From Oscillospiraceae bacterium (lineage in GTDB: Bacteria; Bacillota; Clostridia; Oscillospirales; Oscillospiraceae): DNA of 59,843 bases. Below are positions 1 through 7,012 of this stretch, piece after piece; within the stretch, counting starts at the first letter, position 1, and the number at the start of each line of letters is the position of its first letter. The notes under the pieces were generated by a model. The model was not told the origin of the DNA and made no database searches. It worked only from the letters and a program-made list of their open reading frames with translations. The DNA lies in assembly GCA_017469795.1 (NCBI GenBank), contig JAFUFT010000018.1, forward strand, positions 1 through 59,843, in the 5' to 3' direction. Position numbers and translations under genes: made by a program.

Positions 1-71
1 ACGAGTGGGGCTATTCCAACAAGGTCGTGGAGCTCATCCGCCACATGTACAGCGTGGATCACGCCGAGTAA
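1..71 (+). CDS. gap: Glyceraldehyde-3-phosphate dehydrogenase, C-terminal end (partial)
   Basis: Only the last 22 codons are in the window; the readable frame starts at base 3 and ends at TAA 69-71. The peptide begins EWGYSNKVVELIRHMYS, which is the conserved C-terminal stretch of GAPDH (the W-x-x-x-E-W-G-Y-S motif followed by the last helix). GAPDH oxidises glyceraldehyde-3-phosphate to 1,3-bisphosphoglycerate in glycolysis. A strong terminator follows at 87-117. The rest of the gene lies upstream of the window, so nothing can be said about its operon. Confidence 0.88.
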   Translation, partial: EWGYSNKVVELIRHMYSVDHAE

Positions 72-86
72 TCACTGCGTAAAAAG

Positions 87-117
87 CCGCTCCCTTCGAA
101 GGAAGGGAGCGGTTTTT
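87..117 (+). terminator. Rho-independent terminator after gap
   Basis: Perfect 11-bp stem (87-97 with 102-112), GAAG loop and a run of five T. It lies 16 bases after the gap stop codon and ends that transcript. Confidence 0.9.
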
Positions 118-130
118 CTGTTTACTGAAA

Positions 131-247
131 AATTGGAGTTTGTAGAGATCTTTCCGGGAAGCTCCGGCCGCTGCTGGTCTGTGTGCCGTTTCGTTCCCAC
201 GCTCGGGGGCGTCTAAAAACGGGAGAATAAGGTAGACAAACTCCAAT
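131..247. repeat. Inverted-repeat element, copy 1 (117 bp)
   Basis: The ends are a perfect 13-bp inverted repeat, AATTGGAGTTTGT at 131-143 and its complement at 235-247. The element is non-coding and is related to the elements at 37346-37432 and 50151-50263. This copy lies in the opposite orientation to the other two: its complement shares the internal stretches GTCTAC, TTATTCTCCCG and GAGCGTGGGAACGAAACG with the 50151 copy. It fills most of the 322-base gap between gap and the next gene. It looks like a MITE-type or REP-type element; no transposase is linked to it. Confidence 0.75.
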
Positions 248-313
248 TCTCATCATCTCGAAGCCTATTTTTATGCACTCCCTCTAATTTTCCTCCGTCA
301 GTCAAATTGTCAC

Positions 314-342
314 TTGTACTTTTCCACAAAAAGTGGTATGAT
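314..342 (+). promoter_or_regulatory. Promoter of the cytidylate-kinase-like gene
   Basis: TTGTAC (314-319), a 17-base spacer, then TATGAT (337-342) preceded by TG (extended -10). Its position makes the upstream in-frame start at 307 impossible and supports the start at 394. Confidence 0.6.
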
Positions 343-393
343 AAAAAAGGAAGATGGGAGAAAAGCCCATTATTTTTGAAAGGCGGTGTTCCT

Positions 394-993
394 ATGATCA
401 TTACCATTGGAAGGCAGTTTGGCTCCGGCGGCAAGGAGATCGGTGAAAAGGTCGCCCAGCGTTTGGGATACGCCTTTTACGACAAAGAGATCCTGACCAT
501 GGCCGCAGAGGAAAACGGATTTTCTCCTTCCGCCATGCAGCATTACGATGAAAAACCCACCGGCAGCCTGATCTACAGCCTGTATATGACCGGAGCGGCC
601 ACCGGTGACAGTCTGCCCCTGAACCAGCAGCTGGCGTTCGCTCAGTTCAACGTGATCCGCAAGGTCGCCCAGGCGGACAACTGCGTGATCATGGGCCGCT
701 GCGCCGACTACGTGCTGCGGGAGAAAAAGAACCTCCTGACCGTGTTCCTCCACGCGCCGGCGGATTACCGGGCGGAGAAGGTCATGGCAGAGCAGTCCAT
801 TGACAGCCGGACGCTGGCGGAGAAATCTGTCAAAAAGCACGACAAGGCCCGGGCGGATTACTACAACTTCTTCACCCATAAAAAATGGGGCGACTCCTCC
901 AGCTATATGCTCTCCATCGACGTGTCTACCCTGCCGGCAGACGTGATTGCGGACGCCATCGCGCATTTTGCCCAATTGTTGCAGAACAACTGA
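394..993 (+). CDS. Cytidylate kinase-like family protein
   Basis: 199-residue protein of the cytidylate-kinase-like family (P-loop kinase fold, Cytidylate_kin2 type). It opens with a modified P-loop, MIITIGRQFGSGGKEIG, and the next segment (AFYDKEILTMAAEENG) matches the family. A conserved nucleotide-handling segment, NCVIMGRCADYVL, follows at about residues 91-103. The true substrate is not known: these proteins resemble CMP kinase but are often found beside unrelated genes. The start at 394 is chosen because AGGCGG precedes it and the promoter lies at 314-342. It is a single-gene unit closed by a terminator at 1006-1044. A paralogue is at 29935-30537. Confidence 0.82.
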   Translation: MIITIGRQFGSGGKEIGEKVAQRLGYAFYDKEILTMAAEENGFSPSAMQHYDEKPTGSLIYSLYMTGAATGDSLPLNQQLAFAQFNVIRKVAQADNCVIMGRCADYVLREKKNLLTVFLHAPADYRAEKVMAEQSIDSRTLAEKSVKKHDKARADYYNFFTHKKWGDSSSYMLSIDVSTLPADVIADAIAHFAQLLQNN

Positions 994-1005
994 TTCCTGA
1001 CAGTT

Positions 1006-1044
1006 CGCCCGGCGGATCCCTTGGGATCCGCCGGGCGTTTTTTT
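1006..1044 (+). terminator. Terminator of the cytidylate-kinase-like gene
   Basis: 15-bp GC-rich stem (1006-1020 with 1023-1037) with a two-base loop and seven T. The T-run overlaps the stop codon of the convergent trkH gene. Confidence 0.9.
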
Positions 1045-2494
1045 ATGCCTGTTTTCTCCAAGTGGAGGGGAGGAAGAAGATCACCAGCGGGTAGATCTCC
1101 AGCCGTCCCGCCAGCATGTCAAAGATCAGAACGCATTTGCTCAGGTAGGAAAAACCGGAAAAGTTTCCGGCAGGTCCCACGCGCCCCAGGCCGGGGCCGA
1201 TGTTGTTGATGGTGGCCGCCACGGCCGTAAAGGTGGTGGTAGGATCAAAGTCGTCCAGCGCCAGGATCAGCACGCTGGCGGCATAGATCGCTACAAACAC
1301 CACCAGATACACGAAGGTATTCTGCATGGTGCCGTCCTCTACCCGCTTGCCGTCGATCCGAAGGTGCCGCACTGAGCGGGGATGGGCCATGCGGCGGAGT
1401 TCCTTGCTCACCGCCTTGAAGTAGATCATAAAGCGGCTGATCTTGATGCCGCCGCCGGTGGATCCGGCGCAGGCACCGCTGAACATAATGGCCACCAGGA
1501 TCATCCGGCTATAGGTGGGCCAACGGTCAAAATCCACTGTGGCGTATCCCGTGGTGGTCATAATGGAGGAGACGCTGAAGAACGCGTCGATGGGCTGGGC
1601 ATCCCGGCCCAGGATCCCGGCGCCCCGCAGGTTCAGCAGGATGGTGCCGGAGGCAAAGAGGAACACCAGCAGATACCAGCGGATCTCGGACATCTTCAGC
1701 GCGTCCCGGAACCGCCGGAGGATCAGCAGATAGTAGAGGTTGAAGTTCATGCCGAAGAGCAGCATAAAGATGGTGGTAACCACTTTGCACATCATGCTGT
1801 AGCCGGCAAAGCTGCTGCCAACAACGCCGAAACCGCCGGTGCCTGCGGTGCCGAAGGTCAGACAGGCCGCGTCAAAGGCGGTCATGCCGCCGATCATCAG
1901 CAGCGTGAAATCCAGCAGGCTCAGGCCCAGATAGATGCCGTAGAGCCAGGCCGCCGAGGAGCGCATCTTCGGGGAGAGCTTGTCCACCGTAGGACCGGGG
2001 CTCTCCGCCCGCATCAGATAGAGGTTCTGCCCGCTGGATCCGGCCAGGGGCAGGATCGCCAGCATAAACACCAGCACGCCCATGCCGCCGATCCAGTGGG
2101 AAAAGCTCCGCCAGAACAGCATGCATTTGTCCAGGCGCTCCAGCTCCAGCAGGATGCTGGCACCAGTGGTGGTGAAGCCGGAGACCATCTCGAACAGCGC
2201 GTCGAGATAGTGGGGGATCTGTCCGGTGATGCGGAAGGGGATCGCGCCCACCGCAGACATGACCAGCCAACTCAGCGCCGTGGCCACCAAGCCCTCCCGG
2301 GCGAAAAAGCTGGTGTTTTTCGGCCGCCGCAGCACCACGATCAGTCCGATCAACGCCGCGCCAGCCGCCACCGCCAGAAAGGCCCAGCCGGTCTGTTCCC
2401 CATGGAGCAGACCGATCCCGGCGGGCAGGAGCAGAAGCGCCGCCTCGATCTCCAGTACGCAGCCGACAATATAGGCTATCATGGAAAGATTCAT
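1043..2494 (-). CDS. trkH: TrkH-family potassium uptake channel subunit
   Basis: 483-residue membrane protein, the pore subunit of Trk/Ktr potassium uptake. The four selectivity-filter loops of the fourfold pore are visible: TTTGAS (108-113), GTAGTGGFG (215-223), TTTGYAT (313-319) and NIGPGLG (431-437). Each has the glycine expected at the filter. A Gly/Ser-rich gate region, ACAGSTGGG, follows loop 3 (about 341-349). The start lies 4 bases after the trkA stop, so the two are translated together; the two proteins form the channel and its cytoplasmic nucleotide-gated ring. The length is typical of TrkH/KtrB. Confidence 0.95.
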   Translation of the reverse strand: MNLSMIAYIVGCVLEIEAALLLLPAGIGLLHGEQTGWAFLAVAAGAALIGLIVVLRRPKNTSFFAREGLVATALSWLVMSAVGAIPFRITGQIPHYLDALFEMVSGFTTTGASILLELERLDKCMLFWRSFSHWIGGMGVLVFMLAILPLAGSSGQNLYLMRAESPGPTVDKLSPKMRSSAAWLYGIYLGLSLLDFTLLMIGGMTAFDAACLTFGTAGTGGFGVVGSSFAGYSMMCKVVTTIFMLLFGMNFNLYYLLILRRFRDALKMSEIRWYLLVFLFASGTILLNLRGAGILGRDAQPIDAFFSVSSIMTTTGYATVDFDRWPTYSRMILVAIMFSGACAGSTGGGIKISRFMIYFKAVSKELRRMAHPRSVRHLRIDGKRVEDGTMQNTFVYLVVFVAIYAASVLILALDDFDPTTTFTAVAATINNIGPGLGRVGPAGNFSGFSYLSKCVLIFDMLAGRLEIYPLVIFFLPSTWRKQA

Positions 2495-2498
2495 CCCG

Positions 2499-3857
2499 TC
2501 ACCTCACAATGTCGCCCAGGTCCCGGATTCCCTTGGCCGTGGTGACGATCACGACGATATCGCCGATCTCCAGCGTGTCCTGGCCGGTAGGCGTGATGAT
2601 CTTTCCCTTGCGGTTGATGCAGCAAACCAAAAGGTCTTTTTTCAATCCGAGCTCCTGGAGCTTGATCCCGGTGACGGCGGCGGCGCTGGGCTGCACCACG
2701 AACTCCATGGCCTCCACCCGGCCGTCAAGAAGCTGGTAGAGGGTCTCCACATTGTTCCCGCTGGCGTTCCCGAGCGCCCGCACAAACCGGACGATATTCT
2801 CCGCGGTGATGTTCTTGGGATAGACCACGGAACCGAGATTCAGGTCCTCCACGACCTCCTCGAAGTCGATCCGGCTGATCTTGGTGATGACCTTGGCCCC
2901 GGACACCCGGGCGGCATACAGGGCAAGCATGATATTCTCCTCGTCGATGCCGGTGGCGCACACAAAGGCCTCCGCATTGGGCAGCCCCTCCTCCTGGAGG
3001 ATCTGCCTGTCGGTGGAATCCCCGTGGATCACCTGGGCCTTCGGCAGCCGCTCCGCCAGGACCTCGCACCGGTCCATGTTCGACTCCAGGATCTTCACCT
3101 GAACGCCGGAGCGCTGGAGCAGGCCCGTCAGATATTCCGTCGTACTGCCGCCGCCGGCCACCATCACCGAACGGATGGGAACCTGTCTCAGCTTCAGCCG
3201 GTGGAGCACCGCGGCGATCTCCACCCGGGGGATGATCACGGAGATCTTGTCCCCGGCCCGGAGCTCCGTGGAGCCGCGGGGGATCACGATCTGTCCCTCC
3301 CGCTCCCGAATGCACACCAGCATCCGGCCGCCGAGCATACTGTTGACCGCCATCATGTTTTTCCCGTCCAGCGGGGATTCCGGCTGGATCTGGAACCGGA
3401 GCATATTCACCTGGCTCCGGTCAAAGGTGTCCACATCCAGCGCCGAGGGGATCTGCAGCAGACGGTAGATATCCTGCGCCGCAGCCCATTCCGGGTTGAT
3501 GACCATGGACAGACCCAGCTCACCCTTGATGAAGTCGATATCCTCATAGTAGCTGGGGTTCCGCACCCGGGCAATGACCTGGCAGCCGGCCGCCTTTTTG
3601 GCGATCAGGCAGGCGAGCATATTCTGCTCGTCATGGTCTGTCACCGCGATGAGCAGGTCCGCCTGCTCCACACCTGCCTCCACCAGCACCCGGTGGGAGG
3701 TGCCGTTGCCCAGCACGCCCTGAATGTCCATGGCTCCCACCGCGGCCTCCAGCCGGTCCTTGTCCACGTCGATGATGGTGATGGCGTGGTCCTCCTGCCG
3801 GAGCTGCCTGGCCAGAGTCAAGCCCACCTTGCCGCATCCAACAACGATGATATTCAT
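2499..3857 (-). CDS. trkA: Trk system potassium uptake regulator TrkA
   Basis: 452-residue peripheral membrane protein with two tandem RCK units, each an N-terminal Rossmann domain followed by a C-terminal domain. The first dinucleotide site is GCGKVG at about residues 8-13, with the acidic residues of the strand-2 end in VDKD; the second Rossmann repeat contains MVAGGGSTTEY near the middle. It binds NAD(H) or ATP and gates TrkH. The start at 3857 is preceded by AGAAGG. It lies between murJ (48 bases upstream) and trkH in a probable three-gene transcript. Confidence 0.95.
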   Translation of the reverse strand: MNIIVVGCGKVGLTLARQLRQEDHAITIIDVDKDRLEAAVGAMDIQGVLGNGTSHRVLVEAGVEQADLLIAVTDHDEQNMLACLIAKKAAGCQVIARVRNPSYYEDIDFIKGELGLSMVINPEWAAAQDIYRLLQIPSALDVDTFDRSQVNMLRFQIQPESPLDGKNMMAVNSMLGGRMLVCIREREGQIVIPRGSTELRAGDKISVIIPRVEIAAVLHRLKLRQVPIRSVMVAGGGSTTEYLTGLLQRSGVQVKILESNMDRCEVLAERLPKAQVIHGDSTDRQILQEEGLPNAEAFVCATGIDEENIMLALYAARVSGAKVITKISRIDFEEVVEDLNLGSVVYPKNITAENIVRFVRALGNASGNNVETLYQLLDGRVEAMEFVVQPSAAAVTGIKLQELGLKKDLLVCCINRKGKIITPTGQDTLEIGDIVVIVTTAKGIRDLGDIVR

Positions 3858-3905
3858 AGAATACCTTCTCTCTTTTTCATTCCTTGCCGTCCGAAGGGAC
3901 CGCTT

Positions 3906-5456
3906 TTATTTCCGCCGCAAAAGTCCCTTGACGGTCTCCATCTCCTGCAGCCGCAGCAGGGAAGCTGCCAGGAAGTAAACCGCGGCGCCCGCCGCCGCGG
4001 GAATGCCGAAGCTCAGGACCCGGCCGGAAAGGGACCCGGTCCACACCTGCGGCAAAAGCAGCGTCGTTCCCCGGACAGCCAGTGCCATAACCGCCGATGC
4101 CAGGAGCATTTTCCCGATCCCCAGAAAGAATGACCGGTTCAGCGCCTCCGGGCAGTGCCGGATCGTGGGGACCAGCAGCACCAGCGCCGACGCCCAGGTG
4201 GACGCCGCCGTAGCGATTCCAAGTCCCGTCACATCCAGCCGGTCCGTCAGGGCAAAGCAGAGCGCCAGATTCAGCGCCACGGCCACCGCGCCGGAGATCA
4301 GGGGCGTCCTGCCGTCCTGCCGGGCGTAAAAGGCCCGAACCAGCACGTTCTGGATCCCGTATCCGGCCATGCCGATACTCATAAAAATCAGCGCTCGGGC
4401 CGTGACAGCCGTGGAGAAGCTGTCCCAGTTTCTCCATTCGTACAGCAGCCGCACCAGCGGCTCCGCCAGCAGCATCAGTCCCGCCGTCATGGGCAGCAGC
4501 AGAAACAGCATGCCCCGCAGGCTCGAACCGATCAGCGCACCCAGTTCCTCCTGCCGCCCGCCGGTGGACAGGCGGCTCATCTCCGGGAAGATCACGTTGG
4601 TCACGGACAGCACCAGGATCCCGGCGATCATGGTATAGAGGGTGTTGGCGTAGTCCATGGCGCTGGCGCCCGCCCCGTCAAAGAGATGGGTGGCAAACCG
4701 GGTGGTGATCAGCAGGCACAGAGGCTGAACCCAAGTGGAGACCATCACCGGAAGCATCAGGGTGAAGACGCTCCGCAGTCCCGGGTGCCGGAGTCCGGGC
4801 CGATAGCGGAACCGGTTCCGCCGGAGCCACGGCATCTGCATCCCCATCTGCACGGCCCATCCCAGCAGAAACGCCCAGGCAAGGCCCCAGATGCCGAACC
4901 GGCGGCACAGCAGCAGGTAATACAGGATGATGACCCCGTTGGAGGCCACGCTCAGGGCGGCGGGGATGTAGAATTCCCCCAGAGACTGGAGCACCCCCAC
5001 CATGGAAAAGGCCACACCGGTAAAGAACACCGTGGGGAACAGGATCCGCAGGAGCTGGGCGCAAAGAGCCGCCGTCTCCGGGTCAAATCCGTCCGCCAGC
5101 AAGCCGACAATGGGCTCTGCCAGCGCCATTCCCAGCAGGGAAAACACCGCGGTCAGCAGTCCCACCCAGGTGAAAAAGCAGTGGGACAGCCGGAAGGCAT
5201 CCTCCCGCCCGTGCTGTTCCATCCGTTCGGCAAAGACGGGGATAAAGCTGGCGGAGATAGCGGAGGCAAATATGGCGTCAAAAAAAGTCCGGGGGATCCG
5301 GCTGGCCACCTGAAAGGCCGCGCCCTCCATCCCTGTGGCAAAGTTGTGGCCCAGCAGCATATCCCGCACCAGACCCAGCACCTTTCCGGCCAGGGTGATC
5401 ACCACGATCAGGCTCACGGTCCGGAGCCGGCGGCTGTTGTTCGATTGATGATCCAT
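3906..5456 (-). CDS. murJ: Lipid II flippase MurJ (MviN family)
   Basis: 516-residue polytopic membrane protein of the MATE/MVF superfamily with about 14 hydrophobic segments. It moves lipid II across the cytoplasmic membrane during peptidoglycan synthesis. Family features include the N-terminal VVITLAGKVLGLVRDMLL segment and the ASAISASFIPVFAE segment near residue 70. The start at 5456 (MDHQ) has AAGGAG seven bases upstream. An in-frame ATG at 5483 would fall at the transcription start of the promoter at 5492-5520 and is rejected. It probably leads an operon with trkA and trkH. Confidence 0.92.
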   Translation of the reverse strand: MDHQSNNSRRLRTVSLIVVITLAGKVLGLVRDMLLGHNFATGMEGAAFQVASRIPRTFFDAIFASAISASFIPVFAERMEQHGREDAFRLSHCFFTWVGLLTAVFSLLGMALAEPIVGLLADGFDPETAALCAQLLRILFPTVFFTGVAFSMVGVLQSLGEFYIPAALSVASNGVIILYYLLLCRRFGIWGLAWAFLLGWAVQMGMQMPWLRRNRFRYRPGLRHPGLRSVFTLMLPVMVSTWVQPLCLLITTRFATHLFDGAGASAMDYANTLYTMIAGILVLSVTNVIFPEMSRLSTGGRQEELGALIGSSLRGMLFLLLPMTAGLMLLAEPLVRLLYEWRNWDSFSTAVTARALIFMSIGMAGYGIQNVLVRAFYARQDGRTPLISGAVAVALNLALCFALTDRLDVTGLGIATAASTWASALVLLVPTIRHCPEALNRSFFLGIGKMLLASAVMALAVRGTTLLLPQVWTGSLSGRVLSFGIPAAAGAAVYFLAASLLRLQEMETVKGLLRRK

Positions 5457-5491
5457 AGCCGGCTCCTTCCTGTCGTGACTCATAATGAATT

Positions 5492-5520
5492 AGTATAGCA
5501 CAGCCGGAAAACCCTGTCAA
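5492..5520 (-). promoter_or_regulatory. Promoter of murJ-trkA-trkH
   Basis: On the minus strand TTGACA (5515-5520), a 17-base spacer and TATACT (5492-5497): a near-consensus sigma-A promoter about 35 bases before the murJ start. Confidence 0.8.
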
Positions 5521-5533
5521 TCCGGGGGCTTTC

Positions 5534-5568
5534 TGCAAAGGGAAGGGGACCGGCCTTCGGCCGGTCCC
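5534..5568 (-). terminator. Terminator of the CoA-transferase gene
   Basis: Perfect 10-bp stem (5546-5555 with 5559-5568) and a 3-base loop, followed on the minus strand by a pyrimidine-rich tail (CTTCCCTTTGC). The tail is weak. Confidence 0.6.
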
Positions 5569-5584
5569 GCGTCGATTTCCTCTA

Positions 5585-6889
5585 TCACCAGATCTCCAGT
5601 TTCCGGGCCTGCTCCCGGAGTTCCTGCCGGAAATCCGGATGGGCCACTGCGATCAGTTCCTCCACCCGCTGCCGGACGGATTTGCCCCGGAGATGGGCGA
5701 CGCCATACTCCGTCACCACGATATCCACGATGTTCCGGGGGATGGTGACGATATTTCCGGCGGTGAGCCGGGGGACGATCCGGGAGATCGTTCCGCTCTT
5801 GGCGGTGGACTGCAGCGCAATGATGCCCCGGCCGTTTTTGGCGTGGAACGCGCCGTAGGCGAAGTCCCAGGCGCCGCCGGTGCCGGAGTACTGCTTCCCG
5901 GCGATGGTCTCCGAACAGACCTGACCCGTCAGGTCGATCTCCAGCGCGGTGTTCACCGACACCATGTTCTCGTTTTTCATGATGTTTCTGGGATCGTTCA
6001 CATAGCCCACCGGCAGCAGTTCTACCATAGGGTTGTCATCGATATAGTCGTATAGCTCCTTGGTGCCCCAGGTAAAGGCCGCCACGCTGCGGTTCCGGAA
6101 GAAGGTCTTGCGGCTGTTGTTCACCGCGCCGCAGGCCATGAGCTTGCCCATGGCCGACCCCAGCATCTCCGTATAGATCCCCATGTCCTGCCGGTCTGTC
6201 AGACGCTCGGCCACCGCGTCGGGCATGCCGCCGATGCCCAGCTGGAGTGTGTCGCCGTCGTGGATCAGGCTGGCGGCGTAGTCCGCGATGGTCTCCTGAA
6301 TCTCGGTTTTGGGATAGACAGGGGAGTTCACCACCGTATTCTCCCCCTCCAGGAAGTAATGGACTTTATCCACGGGGATCCGGGTGGTGCCGGCGATATG
6401 GGGCAGCGCCGGGTTGATCTCCAACATCACCGTCTCGCAGGTGTCGAAGAGCTCCAGCTCGAACTGCTGGCTGGTGGACATGCAGACGTATCCGAACCGG
6501 TCCACCGGCGTCACGGCGCCCACGAACACGTTGGGCTTTCTCGTCCGGAGCATGGCGTCCACGCAGCCGTGGAGGTTGTTGGGCACGAAGCTGACCCGGC
6601 CGGTGGAATGGATGTCCCGGAGGCTTTTCCCATAGAAGATGGACAGGATCGAGATCACGTCCTCCATGCCCTCCATCTTGAGGAAGGGATACTCCTCCTG
6701 GGGATTGGCCAGCCACAGCGTCACGTCCCGGACGCCCCGGTCCCGGATCTCATGGAGCCGCCGGAGAAACCGCACTGGCTCGTTGCCGTAGGCCGCCACG
6801 GCGATCACGTCGCCGCTCTTGATCTGGCTGAGGGCCTCGTCCATCGTGATGAATTTATCGTGATAGGAGTTTTGCAGATCCATGGTCAT
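5585..6889 (-). CDS. Acetyl-CoA hydrolase/CoA-transferase family protein (4-hydroxybutyrate or butyrate:acetate type)
   Basis: 434-residue family I CoA-transferase with the fold of 4-hydroxybutyrate and butyryl-CoA:acetate CoA-transferases. Visible motifs are the glycine-rich GIGGMPDAV (218-226), the catalytic glutamate in IYTEMLG (E241) that forms the glutamyl-CoA thioester, and the oxyanion/CoA loop SGTGGAWDF (335-343). It would move CoA between acetate and another short carboxylic acid in the cytoplasm. The acyl partner cannot be told from sequence. It lies downstream of, and in the same direction as, the flavin reductase at 7013-8944 but has its own promoter. A second possible ATG is at 6883. 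Confidence 0.87.
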   Translation of the reverse strand: MTMDLQNSYHDKFITMDEALSQIKSGDVIAVAAYGNEPVRFLRRLHEIRDRGVRDVTLWLANPQEEYPFLKMEGMEDVISILSIFYGKSLRDIHSTGRVSFVPNNLHGCVDAMLRTRKPNVFVGAVTPVDRFGYVCMSTSQQFELELFDTCETVMLEINPALPHIAGTTRIPVDKVHYFLEGENTVVNSPVYPKTEIQETIADYAASLIHDGDTLQLGIGGMPDAVAERLTDRQDMGIYTEMLGSAMGKLMACGAVNNSRKTFFRNRSVAAFTWGTKELYDYIDDNPMVELLPVGYVNDPRNIMKNENMVSVNTALEIDLTGQVCSETIAGKQYSGTGGAWDFAYGAFHAKNGRGIIALQSTAKSGTISRIVPRLTAGNIVTIPRNIVDIVVTEYGVAHLRGKSVRQRVEELIAVAHPDFRQELREQARKLEIW

Positions 6890-6927
6890 TCCCGCCTTTC
6901 CAATGACAGCTTGCCCGAGGTGGTTCC

Positions 6928-6933
6928 ATTATA
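6928..6933 (-). promoter_or_regulatory. Possible extended -10 promoter of the CoA-transferase gene
   Basis: On the minus strand TGATATAAT contains TATAAT with an extended TG. The -35 position holds only TTTTCT. It lies about 40 bases before the start codon. Confidence 0.45.
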
Positions 6934-6956
6934 TCACGGCAGCCGGGGAAAGAAAA

Positions 6957-6993
6957 GGACAAATAAGACGGGCCGGGGAATCCCCGGCCCGTC
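6957..6993 (-). terminator. Terminator of the flavin reductase gene
   Basis: 13-bp stem (6967-6979 with 6981-6993) followed on the minus strand by TTATTTGT. It separates the reductase from the CoA-transferase. Confidence 0.75.
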
Positions 6994-7012
6994 CGCCATA
7001 TATTGCTGCAGA

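Noticed and set aside
2481..4133. Open frame of 550 codons on the plus strand across trkA
   Set aside because: Antisense to a complete trkA with RCK motifs; composition is typical of GC-shadow frames.
5457..5483. Longer murJ start at 5483
   Set aside because: It would lie at the transcription start of a consensus promoter; the ATG at 5456 has a good ribosome-binding site.
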